From assembly GCA_948567375.1 (NCBI GenBank), contig OX419755.1, forward strand, positions 83,222,218 through 83,286,217: a DNA stretch of 64,000 bases, given 5' to 3'. Source of the stretch: Lunularia cruciata. Taxonomy: Eukaryota; Streptophyta; Marchantiopsida; Lunulariales; Lunulariaceae. Under the pieces are notes generated by a model. That model saw nothing but the letters and a program-made list of their open reading frames with translations. It was not told where the DNA came from and did no database searches. Of this stretch, positions 1 to 12,701 are shown one piece after another (positions within the stretch are counted from its first letter, which is position 1; each line of letters opens with the position of its first letter). Both the position numbers and the translations under genes were made by a program.

Positions 1-3000
1 AGGAAGAAGTCCATTATAAGCAGTATATAAATTTAGTATTTTCAAGCTTTTGACATAAATTTGAATATTTATGAATGGTAATCTCTCCTTGCATTTTCTA
101 TCATAGGGAAAAAGATGCACTACAGGTGCTGTCCAACCGAATCCCCATATTCCCAACATGGTCGCATAGCAGACCTCCCCGCTTATGATTTGGCCGATAT
201 CTCAAGGAAATGATCAATAAACCAAAATAGAATCATTTTGTAGCCTCTTTCCACAATGGTTTAATTTCGAATATATTTTACTAATAAAATCCAGAGGAAA
301 AAAAAGGGAAAATGTGACAAAACCAAATCCTCTCCGTGACTTGACCTACCTAGCAAGGCCATATGAAAGATTCTAAATGAATGTAAAACTCCGGTGAATG
401 CACCTGATAAATAAATATTTATTTCTATCTATTTGGAACCTTCCAGATCATCATTCAGTCAAGCATATAGAAACAAACGGCCTTGAATTTCTGAATAAAT
501 TTTCATGAAAGCACAACTCCTCTACTTATTCTCAAGTAATATAACGAAAGAATAACACCGCAGTCTTCCTTCATTACTTCCTAAAAAGACAATTAGGGTT
601 GACCTCAACCATAAGTGAAGGTTACAGTTTCAAAATCTTATCCAACAAGAGATCCCATTGTGGCAACTAAACCGATTTGTTCAATCCGAAGAAACCAAAC
701 TTTATGGGATCCCAACTAATAGTTTAGAATAGGAATTTAAAAGTGGGTTTTGGAAGGTTCGATTTGTTGGGACTCCATTCTTAGCAGTCTCCATGCTTTT
801 TGACCCTCGTAAACACCACGTTACCTTGGACGCAAGCCAGTGTCTAATTCACACATTGGAATCTCTTGCATGGATATCTAGATACTTGGCGTTTCAGAAA
901 TACTTTTGATATATGTCATGGGGATAAATAACAAACTTAGTAACTATATTTAGTGAACTATGTAAAGAGATACGATGCTAATAAATGAACAGATCATAAA
1001 TGGCTATATAATATATGGTTTGTAATTTGTATTCATTTATAAAAATTAAATATTATATTTTTTATGTTTAGTATTGTAATATTGAAATAAATAATTATCA
1101 AAAGAAATGATGTGATTTCTTGAGAGAAATGTTATATTTTTTTATAACTGATTTTAAAGGAAAATTCCAAAACCCTTATTTTCTATAAATGGAGTTTGCT
1201 CATCGTAAAGAACTTGGCCAGAACATGGCCGTAATGGTACTCTTTCTTCCTCCCACCCACACCCCATACCGATATAGTCTGAACGTTCCATAATAATCTA
1301 CAGAAAATATACAGAGCTTTGTAAAATTATTTCTGAAACCCCTATTGTTGACATCAGATCTCCATGATCCTCAACTCAGAGAGCTGTTTATGTGCATCCA
1401 TAACTTGGCAACAGAGCCAGGGTATTGTAATCAATTCGGTAAATATTAGTTGCACACTCAAGTTACTAAGAGATGATATATTAACCTCTTTTCATAGATT
1501 GTTACCATAATGCAGCAACGCTTGTTTATCCAGGAAACACCAGTGCATGTTGTGTTGTTTTTATGTTATCTGTTGTTACTGAAGAACAACACAAAATGCT
1601 TTGAACATTTGAAGTGATTTAAACACTTTTTCAAGCTTGATTTGATTTATCTTCTTGGTTCTAGTCGATGGCAGTCCTCCCTTTAGTCAACTCTTAAAAA
1701 CATGTAAGGAAATTGAGATTAATATAACTTGTTTACAGCCTTATGTCAAAAACAATTTGTGTATACTTCTATGGACGGTTGGCGTTCGTCTTACGACGAA
1801 ACAAGCTTCCACGAAAATGAGTTTATAGTCCAACTAATTATGTATACTATGATTAAATTAAACTCATGATACTTACGTCAAGGCACTTACGAAAGCGAAG
1901 AAAAATTTTATAACCTCAAAGCCTTGGTGTTATGGTAGTAATCCGTGGGGATTAACTTTTGATTTAAGGGAAGTTCTTGGGTTGCCCTAGAGCATCCACG
2001 GCTCCTGATTATTGAGCACATCCTAAAACAACGACGCCTCTGTTTTATTATCATTAAATCCTTTGAAATAAACTCGCATAGTGATATGTTTCCTCATCAC
2101 GAGGCTCTAGGATGACTACAGGATTTTATCAAGCTTATACATCTCGTTGCCAAATTCCTTTGGACTAAAATTCAATAGTGATGTGTATCCCCAATACAAG
2201 CAGCTAGGATGAGTACAAAATTCTCTCAAGTTTATTCCATTTCTTGCAGATTGAGATGCACTACTACGAATTGGCATCTCGTCAATCCGAGACGGAACTG
2301 AAATGAAACGAAACGAAGGGGAACGGAACGAAATGAAATGAAATACTGCGAAATGAAACCTGCTCTTTATGGCAGATCACGGTGGAGCCACAGCTTACAA
2401 GAACTCCAGAAACAACAGAGTTTTCAAACTCCTAGAGGAAGATCTGTACAGGAATCCACGGATGCCTGTGGAATCTCCCCAAATGGTTTTACATCTCAAA
2501 GCCTGGAGAGAATACTGGCTAAGACACGTGGAACTAGGAGACCGGCAAGGTCAAGGAAAATCTGTACAGTAGGATAAGGGAGGAGCTCCACCCTGCCCGA
2601 AGGGAAAGGATGTCGGCCCCGCCGCCCCGGCCAGGGTTCGGGACAGAAGAGAAGTGTTACATAGTACTACTGTACTGTAGTTACCCGGGACCAAAAGCGG
2701 GGTCAGTGAGTGGTCAATCGAAGTCACAGTCTTCGCACGCTCTAAAGGTCCTATGAAATCAGGACTCCGTTTTCTTGCACAGCAACCGCGCCTCTTTCCT
2801 GTGCAGCTTCAGAATCCGTAAGGAAACATCTCTTTTCTCTCTAGTCTCGTGTCGTCTGTGCAGAATTTCGATTTCTTTTGTAAATTTTTAGCATGCCAGC
2901 TTCTTCGGATGTGCGTCTTCGTCCAAGGTTAGAATGTTCTGTGTTTGGTTGTGTTCCCTTCTGTGAAATTGTGCTAGATTTCATTCTGTGCTGTACTTGT

Positions 3001-3448
3001 TGAGATTAGAATTTAAAATTCTTTTCGTTCCATTTTAAGAATCTTCTTGGGGTAGTGCCCTTTGGAATCTTCTGTCTTCATGCGGGCCGAAAGTTCATCG
3101 TGTGTTGTGTTTGCTTTCGCCGGTATCTGTCTGGAATAAGCTTCTGAGGTTTGGCAGCATTCTCTGCTTGGTTGAGAGGGCGTATATTTATTGTTGTAAG
3201 AACAGTTTTGATGAGAGCTAACAGGGGAACAGAATGCGCAGGGGAGGAGTAATAAGGTACACCCGTTGAGTGAGAAAGTTTTGAAGTGGAAATGACGGGG
3301 CTGTGATTGAACAGAATGTGCAGGATTTCAGAAGTTGAGTGAAGAGAGTTTGGAGATTGAGGGAATCGAGGGCCGAGAGGTCATGCGAATGGAGAAGGTA
3401 CTCTTTGCTGCGTGAATTTGAGGTCAGATTATACGAGGAGAGGTCAAG
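1..3448. other. 5' flanking region of the LRR-RLK gene, no gene recognised
   Basis: AT-rich DNA with no convincing coding region. The two short overlapping reading frames near 2338-2577 have no family resemblance and overlap each other in different frames, so I do not call them genes. A GC-rich patch lies near 2580-2650, and a pyrimidine-rich stretch near 2825-2880 could belong to the promoter or 5' leader of the kinase gene. A weak TATA-like string (TATATTTA, 3183-3190) lies about 260 bases upstream of the start codon. None of these control elements is proven by sequence alone. Confidence 0.5.
2291..2358. repeat. Purine-rich low-complexity tract (GAAAC/GGAAC/GAAAT units)
   Basis: About 68 bases made of imperfect 5-base units such as GAAAC, GAACG and GAAAT, directly readable in the sequence. 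It looks like a degenerate pentanucleotide microsatellite upstream of the kinase gene. No function can be inferred. Confidence 0.6.
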
Positions 3449-6400
3449 ATGTCAGGGTTGTGGAAAGAAGATTTTGGGAGCAAATGCTGTGTGCTGCTGC
3501 GGCTGCTGCTCGTAGTATTTTCCTTCTGGAATGCTATACCGGTAGCTTCGCTGTCAGCCGATGGTAGAGCATTGCTTGAGTTCAAGAACGCAATTCGCAA
3601 AGATCCACTGAATATTACTGCAAGCTGGAATGAGGCAGACGCTACTCCTTGTGGGTGGAAAGGGATCACTTGCGTCGACGAGCAGGTCACAATGATAGTT
3701 CTTAATGCAGCGAATTTGGCTGGCTCAGTACCACGAAGCATTGGAGACATTAAAACTCTTCGAAACATTTCTCTGCACGAGAACTCCTTTGACGGTAGAA
3801 TACCGTCATCAATTTTCAATCTCACCTCGCTCAGATACCTTGACCTCCACAACAATAGCTTCTATGATGTGATACCCTCTGGGTTTCAGAACTTGGTGAG
3901 TCTCGAGTACTTGGACTTGAGCGTCAATTGGCTATCAGGTAAAATACCAGAGGATTTCGGCAATCAGAACACGGTTTGGTACCTCAGTTTATCAGGGAAC
4001 AATTTTAGTTTCCAGGCGTTCCCTCCTCACTTGGATACCTTGACCAATTTGCAGTATCTTGATCTGTCTTACACGGGTCTGATAGGAGAGATTCCTGCAG
4101 CTATGGGGAATCATAAGAAGATTGAGTTTTTGTACTTAGCATTCAATAATCTCACAAGATTGCCTCCTAATATGGGAGGCATGGACAGTTTGCGGGAACT
4201 TGATGTTTCATCTAACAATCTCAAGGGCACGGTGCCACCGGAGCTGGGAGACCTTAAGAACATTTACGTCATCCGACTCCACGTAAATTTCCTAACTGGA
4301 AGTATCCCCAAGGAGTTGGGCAAGGCAGCTGCGAGCTTGGCGAACATTGATTTGGCTTCCAACAGGTTGAATGGTTCCATCCCGTCAGAGATTGGGAATC
4401 TCACGAAAATACTTTTATTTCATGCGTATACGAACGAGCTGTCCGGAGACCTTCCTGATGACCTTTTCGCCAGAATGACTGTTTTAGAAGATGTTTCTCT
4501 GTTCGGCAATTTCTTAACAGGTGAATTGCCAGAGTACCTGGGTCGGATCCATCCACTGGTCAAGTTCGATGTAGCTGACAATCAATTCAGCGGCACCATT
4601 CCACTCGATCTATGTGCGAATGGTGGGCTTAAGAGGCTAATCCTTATGGATAATGACTTCAGTGGAACAATTCCTGATTCGCTGGGCGACTGCGACCCTC
4701 TTTTTCGCGTGCGGTTGGAAAACAATCATTTGACTGGTGGTATTCCTAAGAGTTTCGGGAAACTGCAGAATATGGAGCTTCTTAGTTTGAATGGTAATAA
4801 CCTTACAGGTCCCATACCCGCTGAACTTGGGAATTGCTCTGCACTTAAGCAACTGATACTCGATGACAATCAGCTAAACGGGAGCATCCCTGGTAACGTT
4901 AGCAATCTCGTGAAGTTGACAGTTTCCAGCAATAAGCTATCTGGGAGCATTCCCGTGGAGTTGTGTTCTCGGGAGATGGACACCTTAAACGTTAGTCACA
5001 ATTTGTTGTCGGGGCCACTTCCCGTGGACATAAATGCATGCTCAAAGCTGACTCTGCTTCTCCTCGACCACAATCAAATTAGCGGCATTATCCCTCCTTC
5101 TATTGCCGGTATGTCAGCCCTTAGAGAACTGAATCTTTCTCACAACGAGTTGACAGGTGTGATCCCTTCAGAGCTAGGAAGGACTGATATCGATCTACAA
5201 AAGTTCGATGTCTCCTATAATGACCTGGAGGGTCCAGTGTCCACGACAGGATTTCTTGGAACTTTGGAGTCAAGTGCTTTTGAGGGAAACCCAGAGCTTT
5301 GTAGTCTAGGATCGGATGCAGACAGGGGTCTAGAACCTTGCAATAAGTCCACACCGGTGTCCGATGAGCAGTCAGGGGACACTAAGAGCGTGGGAGTCAC
5401 TCTGATCCTCTTGATTGTGGCCGGTGCTTTGATACCATTCATTTGTTCGGTGGGACTATGTCTTTGCTGCTATTCAGAACGCGGTGCGCAATTTCGAGCA
5501 AGAAAGTTTGGCAATCGGTGGAGCATAACAATGTTCCAGAAGCTTCCGGATCTCACAATCGAAGATGTAGTGAATACGTTGGAAGATGACAATGTGGTGG
5601 GAACTGGTGGATCTGGCACAGTGTACAAAGGAGAATTGAGGGCCGGTAAATCGTTCAGGGGGAAAACCAGAACAGAGAGCCAGCCCTTCGTTGTCAAGAA
5701 ACTGAAAGGAGCTGTAGAAAGGGGATCCAGTGTCTTTGACCACGGGTTTAGAGCAGAAATTGAGACATTGGGCAATATTAGGCACAAGAATGTGGTGAAG
5801 CTTCTGGCTTGCTGTTGGAATGATGAAACAAAACTGCTCGTGTTTGAGTTCATGCCTAATGGATCCTTGGCAGACCAGCTGCATGGACCTAAGGGGGGAA
5901 TGCTGGATTGGGATACGAGGTACAAGATTGCTCTTGGTGCTGCCCAAGGTCTAACATATTTGCACCGTGATTGTACTCCTCGCATCCTCCATCGAGACGT
6001 GAAGAGCACAAACATTCTGCTTGATGAAGACTTTAATGCTCGACTGGCAGACTTCGGGCTCGCTAAGCTTGTGCAGGGAACGCAGCAGATGAATACAATG
6101 TCGTACGTTGTTGGCTCCCACGGCTACATCGCTCCTGGTGAGTGACTCGATTCTTACCTCCTACCTCCTTAAGTTCAAGTTCTCTTGGGCTAATATGCGT
6201 TGGCGTCTATCTTCTTCACTTTATGCTTATTGAAGTACAAAGTAATTGCAATTATTTCCAAGAAGCATGTCCCGGACGGTTTACATTACCCAAGCACCTC
6301 AGTGTCTGCCATGAGTCGTTAGCCGTCCTCCTTAGATTGAGAGCCTGGTTTACTTTAGTTTCAGTCTAAACTTATTCTTTAGGTTCGGAACTATTTCTAG

Positions 6401-7224
6401 TTCGGTAAGCCAGACAATAACCTCAGGTCCACCATGTCAAGGAAACAGCTAGTCTTTATTAAGTGCTATCATTATGTGAGTTGACTGCTTCAAAAGATCT
6501 GATCCTCCAAGACAGGCTTTCAAGGCAAGATTGTTCCATGTTAGATTTTACCCGGTTAGATTTTATGACCATACGAATCGGTGCTAGATACTTGCCCGGA
6601 GTTTACTAGATTGCAGATCGTTGGGGATGTCGCAGGTTTTGCACAAAGTTATACTGCAAATAGAATCATACCAACTATTGATCACCCCAAAAATGTGCGT
6701 ACGATGTAGGCCTGGCGATTGGGATGACTGATCTAATTAGTTGGTTTTCTGCAGAGTGCGCTTTCTCCATGAAAGCCAGTGAAAAGAGCGATGTGTACAG
6801 CTTCGGTGTGGTTCTGCTGGAGTTGGTCACCGGGAAGAAAGCAATAGAGGGTGAAGGAGGAGAAGGGGAACATGTGTGCATGTGGGCACAATGGCGTATG
6901 CGCGAGAAGGAGGGAATAGTGTCTGCTCTTGATAAACGATTGGTTGAGATTTCTATTTCCGTCCAGGAAGAGATGAAGGATCTTCTCAGAATTGGTCTGT
7001 TTTGCACAAATGTTATCTGCGATGAAAGACCAACAATGGAAGAAGTGGTGCAGATGCTGATTGATGTCAGGGCCTCCTCAGCTCTCTCTTTGAAATGCTT
7101 GGACGGCAAGACAAAATCAGGGCATATTGGTATCAATGTTGACGAAAAGTTACCCCCCATTAAGCTCTCTCAACCAAAACAACCCGATACGCCCAAGTCT
7201 CCGCCTCCTCTTATCATTCTGTAG
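3449..7224 (+). CDS. LRR receptor-like serine/threonine kinase, two exons (LRR-XI/HAESA-like type)
   Basis: Plasma-membrane receptor kinase of about 1052 residues, encoded by exon 1 (3449-6137) and exon 2 (6755-7224) around a phase-1 GT-AG intron. A hydrophobic signal peptide covers residues 1-35. A plant LRR N-terminal cap (LLEFKNAI to CGWKGITC) runs to about residue 75, followed by roughly 20 LRRs of the NxLxGxIP type to about 620. One transmembrane helix lies near 648-676. The kinase domain shows a glycine loop (GTGGSGTVYKG, about 714), the VAIK-type lysine in FVVKKL (about 749), HRDVKSTN (about 847, an RD kinase), DFGLAK (about 868) and APE, whose Glu codon is completed by the splice. Exon 2 continues with EKSDVYSFGVVLLELVTGKK. 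The chosen ATG is the first in frame and precedes the signal peptide. Such receptors usually bind small peptides, and the ligand here is unknown. The residue after APE is Cys where Tyr or Phe is common. The reading frame looks intact. Confidence 0.93.
6138..6754 (+). other. Intron of the LRR-RLK gene
   Basis: GTGAGT donor at 6138 and TTTTCTGCAG acceptor ending at 6754. Removing it joins CCT-G to AG-TGC and restores the conserved kinase motif APE followed by the subdomain IX sequence. Reading through the donor gives a stop at once (TGA, 6143-6145). Introns in this part of the kinase domain are typical of LRR-XI kinases. Confidence 0.9.
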
Positions 7225-9119
7225 GAGTAATCTAGTTAAGACAAGTCTGGATCAGATAATAGCTGGATTGAGGCCGATTATTATTATACGCTCGTTTGAT
7301 GTATCATATAGTGTGTATAAAAGTATAAGATTAGAGTAGATGTAGAAGTAGGGGTGGGTTTGCGGAAAATCTGGATCTCCACCCATCAGTTTTGCACATG
7401 TAAAGAAAGGAGAATTTGCCAACATCGAGCTATGCGAGTAAGAAGCACATTCTTCTAAATGTGTGAGTCAGTCCTTAAATATCTCGTCAATGTCTTCTCG
7501 CAAAGGCGACTCATCTTTTATTCTACCATGCACGTTCCGAATTTGAGTGTAAGAGAAGGTAATTCAGATCAAGAGCTATGGAAGTGGCTATTCGAGGCAA
7601 TCTCAACAGATGGAATCACATCCATCGGGAAATCCAACTGATCAAGCCTCCATACTCCAACTGGTACCTGAGTTGTCCAGTGACCATTGACACAATTACT
7701 GTTGATAGTCTGTTGAGTGTACTCCATACTTCTCGGAAAAGGCCTGATTGGTCAGTGCAATAACAATGGCATAAAACATAAGAGCCCAAATCCAACTTGC
7801 CATAAAAACAAGAGCACTATGATTCTATCATTTAAATTCGTCTTAGTTTTATTTTACAACCCAAGCAAGCAATCTTCTCTCCATCGACTCTCTTGCTCTG
7901 GTTTCCAGGCAGGTTTCCAGTTCCCTCTCATTGACTCTCTTAACAGAAACATTTCGCCCCAACAGTGGGAACTGGTTCTTCTTTTCTGAAAGAACAGTTC
8001 ATACAATCTATAGAAAAAGCTTGCTGAATTCGACACGCTTTCTCCTCTCTCTTGAGCTCTTCGACGTAAACATTGGCCATGGGAGCGTGTATCAGAATGT
8101 GGTGCCTGTGTTGTTCTGTAATATATTTCCAGACTGGATTCACATCGGTGCAAGGTGAGAAATCGGGTAAGTTTAAATGTTCTTTTCAAGTATTCTACCC
8201 GGAAGTTCAGATCAGATGTGAAAATTATTTAGTGAAAATTACTCATTGAGAACTGGAGTTTGTGCAGACTACTAACAACATCTTCAACGTAGAACCGACT
8301 CTGTTTGAGATATACATAGAATGAGAAAATTGCTTTCATTTGTGACTAGATTTATTTTGATTTTAAGCCGAAAGACTTCGTAAAGTCTTACGATATTGAA
8401 ACTCGAGCAGGCCGTCAAGTCCATTTACTTCCACTCTTAAATGAGAAAGTTTCTTTCATTTGTGACTAGATTTATTTTGATTTTAAGCCGAAAAACTTCG
8501 GTAAGTCTTACGAAATTGAAACTCGAGCTGGCAGTCTTTACTGCCATTCTTAATGAATAAAGCGTGAATAAAGAGCAGGTTTACTACCTACAAACTCGCC
8601 CGTTTGATTAACATTGAGAAGTTCCGGACATAGCTATTAAAGGTTTCGCATCTCCAGATATTTTATGTATAAGTTGCGCAGAACTGGTGGAAGAAGCCCC
8701 AGCTCTGGCTTTAGATGTTAATTTATCTTCGTATTGATTTATGGCTGAGTTCAATACATAACTGAACTTGACGATGACAAAATAACAACACTGTACAGCA
8801 TGTGAAAGCTATGAGTGAACGAGCTGAGGACTCATGCGTTTCGATCGGGCACTGGTTGCAACCACCACCCAGTGACATGCCTGTGAGTCCAATCTACTGC
8901 AGAATGGATCCGATCATCTATTAACGACTTTATCAACCTCAGGCATGAGAAGGATGGAAAGCCGTGCATAGATTTCCAGTTCTTAGTACGCTCATCGTTT
9001 CCTTCTTCTTTATCGGCTCTCTATTCCCGATCTCAGTTACCCTGATTGTGTTATTTTAGTCTGGTTCCGAGTGTATTTGGTCCTTTCGTACTCGCATTTG
9101 TATTTACAGGAGCCACAAT
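7225..9119. other. Downstream region of the kinase gene, no gene recognised
   Basis: AT-rich sequence that must include the 3' UTR of the kinase gene. The short reading frames here (7459-8189) run against each other on both strands and resemble nothing I know. AATAAA-like signals occur near 8556-8575 but are too far away to assign to the kinase. The one clear structure is the tandem duplication at 8321-8553. Confidence 0.5.
8321..8553. repeat. Tandem duplication, two copies with a 120-bp period
   Basis: Copy 1 (8321-8440) and copy 2 (8441-8553) both begin ATGAGAAA and share TTTCATTTGTGACTAGATTT and ACTCGAGC at the same spacing. A few substitutions and a short length change near the end separate them. 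It looks like a simple local duplication in non-coding DNA. Confidence 0.85.
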
Positions 9120-9333
9120 TGTTGATATAGTGTCACAAGCTAATGACATCGGTGGCTAATGTTGGCGGTTGCGTGGTTAAGTTTTTTGGTAACGATTTTT
9201 AAGTGTGCGATGAAAAGGAGGTCAAACCAAAACTGGTACCCATTTCTTGTCCTATATAGGTGCGAGACTGCTATCCCGCAGACCATGGATGAGTTTTGGA
9301 TGTGAACTTCGTGTCTCCAACACCTACTGCTCA
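9120..9333 (+). repeat. 5' LTR of the copia element
   Basis: Begins TG and ends CA just before the TGGTATTAGAGC-like primer site. It is recognisably similar to the repeat at 14255, including CACAAGCTAA near the start and a CCTATATA box near the middle, which may be its TATA signal. Confidence 0.7.
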
Positions 9334-9559
9334 GTGATAATATGGTATTAGAGCAAAAGAGAGATTGTGAGAACTTTAAAGTTTAAATCGGTGAGCGTGT
9401 CTCGATTTATGGTGTTAGTGCTAAAAGAGAGATTGTGAGAACCTTAGAGTTTAAATTTGTGAGGGGATCTCGATTGCGAAATAGTGATCTGTTAGCAATC
9501 TGATTTTATTTACACAGTGAGTACTAAACTCAATGCATTTGGTAGTATCAAAGGCGGGG

Positions 9560-10268
9560 CCTCGACAAAGAACAATTATTCAGTATGGAAGTATAAAATG
9601 TTTACCTTCTTTGAAAGTCCAAGAATTGTTTGATCTTGTCGCATGGGTTAAAGCTTGTATGGGTGGTGCTCTTTTAAATGCTAATATATGTGCTTGGAAG
9701 AACCTCGCTAATCAAGCTATGCACTTTCCTTTCTTTGTATGTTTCGCCATTTTAATTAAATCAAAGAGTACAAACCTTTTGAGACTTCTATAGCAATAAG
9801 AGATACATATCTTCAATTTGACAAGCTAGTCTTAATATTAGTCTCCTTGAGAAGATATAGGTACAAGGTGGTGATAATGGTCTGCCATTAAGATCAAGTG
9901 TAGTTTGTTAAGAGAGGTTTATGTTTTGGGGGTATCACTTGTAGAGGTCAATCCTAACAGAGGTATCAAGATCAAAAAGAGGTCCACAACAGACCAATTT
10001 TACAAAAATTGTCAAAGATTCACTATGAGAAGAATTGTTTTAAAGAGCAAGTCAATCTACAATTGTGTAAACTTCTTTGATAAAACTATATGGAGAAGGA
10101 TTCCTACTCCCAAGATCATCTACAAATGATGACTCACATAGCACCATTGCTCCATTGATGACCAAGAGTGACGGAGAGAAGTTTATCAATTATGGATGTT
10201 CAAACCACATGAACACTCAAACTAGTATATTCAATGTCAAAGAAGTATTTTGCAAATTTTGGCTGTAA
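9560..10268 (+). pseudogene. copia Gag and protease remnant
   Basis: One frame near 9570 reads NNYSVWKYKMF, the signature of plant copia Gag proteins. Near 10180-10245 a frame reads NYGCSNHMNTQTSIF, which matches the copia protease site DSGCSNHM with the catalytic Asp changed to Asn. Frames are broken by several stops and shifts, so no functional product is possible. The order and strand agree with the flanking LTRs. Confidence 0.65.
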
Positions 10269-11946
10269 ATACTAGTGATGATACAACACCTACTATCACT
10301 CACATAATACTATCTTATTTTCAACCCCATCAAGGAATTTAAGTGTTTTAAGAGAACTAATTCATATATTTGCAATCATCAAGAACCTAGTTTTTGTTAA
10401 CCATGTTATGAAAAGTGTTTTGAAGTACTATTTAACCAAGATAATACTTTTATCAAGAAGTATAAGAAGTGTGATACTCACATAGGCTACAAATTTGGAT
10501 CCAAAATAGGTACAAACCCAAAATAGGAAGAATATTTAAGTTAGAAGTCAATATACATTATGCTACACATCCAAAATGCTATGTATACCCATCGCTTGAG
10601 TTGCGGTATAAAAGAGCAAGTCAAATGATCATTCAAAGATTGAAGATATTACCTACCTCAAATCTAGTTATGGGTCTTCCATATTTACTAATCCTTTTCC
10701 TATAGGGATTTATAAGGATTTGTGAGGCCCCTAAACTTGATAAGTAAGCTAGATAAGATTTCAAATATCATGGTACAAGAACCACTAAAGTGTTCAAATT
10801 TATGTACAACAATCTATGGACTGCCTTGAAATTTATTTTTTCTTGTTTATTGATGATTTTAAAGATCAATTTTGGAAATAAAATTAGTTATCTTTTTTTT
10901 CAAACTTCCAAGATACTTATGGAGAAGTAATATGATAATAATATCTTGTGTCTATGTTCCAATGTAGGAGGTAATTTCCTTTAGAACCACTTTGAAGTTT
11001 TCTACATGAGCAAGGTATCAAGCAAAAGGTTACTTGCAGCTACATACCCAAGCCAAATGGTATCATTGAGCAGAATAACTGATGCATTCTATAAGTTGCA
11101 AGGGTTATCCTCAATGAGAAAGTGATCAATTGTAGAAGCCATCAATTGTACTTGTATGGTTTAATTGAACCAATCCCCTACAATCTTGGTATATAAGGTG
11201 ATACATTTTCAATCTCTCAAACCAATCTCCTAGTACAATGGTACATAAGATGATGTCTTTTCAAGCTCTTACCAGAAATAAACCTGATTTATCAAATCTG
11301 AAAGTTCTTTTAATTGTGTTTTCTGTATTCATGTTCTTGATGAGAAGAAGAAAAGGCTAATTTTAAATGCATAAGTATATGTCTTTCTTAGGTATACATC
11401 AAATTTAAAATGATAAAATTTTAATAATCTTGATTTTCAGAATTCTATTATTGACAGAGATGTTATATATAAGGAACTAAATCTTAGGATCAAGCTCCTT
11501 TAGTTGTATATTTAATTACAACTTATTGTACCATTTGCATCCTTCATTATTCCAAATGACATTTCTAATCTAAAGGCTATTATACAAGTGTCATAATTGT
11601 TTCTAGTGATTACTCTTATACTATCTACTTATAATCCTTGGTCAAGACAAGTTGTTGAAAAGCCTTTAGCACATATCTCTCAACTTGTAAAAATTCACCT
11701 CTTACTTTGTTCACTAAAGGTTCTTGTTCTTTGTTGGAACAAATGATCAATCAACCATGTAATTGGATGTTTCAAGTCCTTTGAATGAGGTTGCAAGGAG
11801 TGCTTTTCAACCCAAACTATGTGTTAGCAAAGGATTAGTACATGAGCCAAATACACCATTAGACGCTTTTTAACTTGGAAAGTTTTTAATCCAATACCAT
11901 GCATATATGGTAAAAGCTACCCAAGAACAAGAAAGAAATTCTCTTG
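10269..11946 (+). pseudogene. copia integrase remnant
   Basis: A broken frame near 11035-11130 reads YIPKPNGIIEQNN and then VARVILNEKV. This corresponds to the YTPQQNGVAERKN block of copia integrases, which holds the catalytic Glu. The rest of the interval is too decayed to read continuously. It ends at the target duplication of the solo LTR. Confidence 0.6.
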
Positions 11947-11951
11947 AGTAG

Positions 11952-12696
11952 TGTAATACCAAGAGCTAGCCATATGATCTAGATGTGAAATTTGGTTTGG
12001 TAACATCTAGAATTATGTTATACATGATGGTCAAAATAGATAAGATAGAAGTATCACCAAAAGAGTACTTCTACTAATAGGGTAGAAACCGAAATAGACT
12101 TGAGAACCTTAGAACCAATAGTTAGACATATGATTTAAAGGTGAGAATTGGTTTGGTAACATCAGGAAGGATGTTACACATGATGGACTAAATAGATCAG
12201 AAATAGGTATCACAAAAAGGGGACTTCTACTAATAGAGTATGAACCAAAATGTGCCTGAAATCTTTGAAGGCCATTTCGGAGGCCTAAACGGATGAATTA
12301 GGCCTTGAAAATGTGCAGATTCCCCCCTCCCTCCCTCCAAATGGAGAAAAGGTTGGCCTTCCCTCCCCCCTACTTTGTCTCGTCAAGAGCTTTCTAACGG
12401 TACCTTATGTGATTCTGAGATTCATACAAGAAGATTCTCTAAAAGATTCCCTCTGGTCAAAGCTTGTTTGACCAACCAGATAGGACCTAGACCAGACATG
12501 TCACCCATCCAAGTAAGTAATCCAAGGGTGGAGCTTGCTGACATGTCACCTATCTGTGTCCCCAATCCTATGGTGGAGCTTCCTTGGAGGAGATCCTCTT
12601 TGTCTATATAATAAAGAGAAGGTGCTCCTTTGGGGCATCGAATGTTTGAGTGTGCAATCTGTGTTTTCTCTCTTATCTTGTCCTTGGAGTATTACA
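11952..12696 (+). mobile_element. Solo LTR with perfect 5-bp target duplication (AGTAG)
   Basis: The 745-bp sequence starts TGTAATACC and ends ATTACA. It is flanked by AGTAG at 11947-11951 and 12697-12701. It is homologous to the minus-strand copy at 37922-38440. Compared with that copy it contains an internal duplication of about 150 bp, where the ...GGTTTGGTAACATC... and ACTTCTACTAATAG strings occur twice. A TATATAATAAAG box near 12604-12615 is shared by both copies and could be the LTR TATA. It interrupts the copia element between integrase and RT. Confidence 0.85.
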
Positions 12697-12701
12697 AGTA
12701 G

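Noticed and set aside
2338-2577. Two overlapping small ORFs upstream of the kinase gene
   Set aside because: No similarity, unusual composition and mutual overlap in different frames. No support beyond being open.
5470-6015. Long minus-strand ORFs under the kinase domain
   Set aside because: They lie antisense to a strongly conserved kinase domain and resemble nothing. They are frame shadows.
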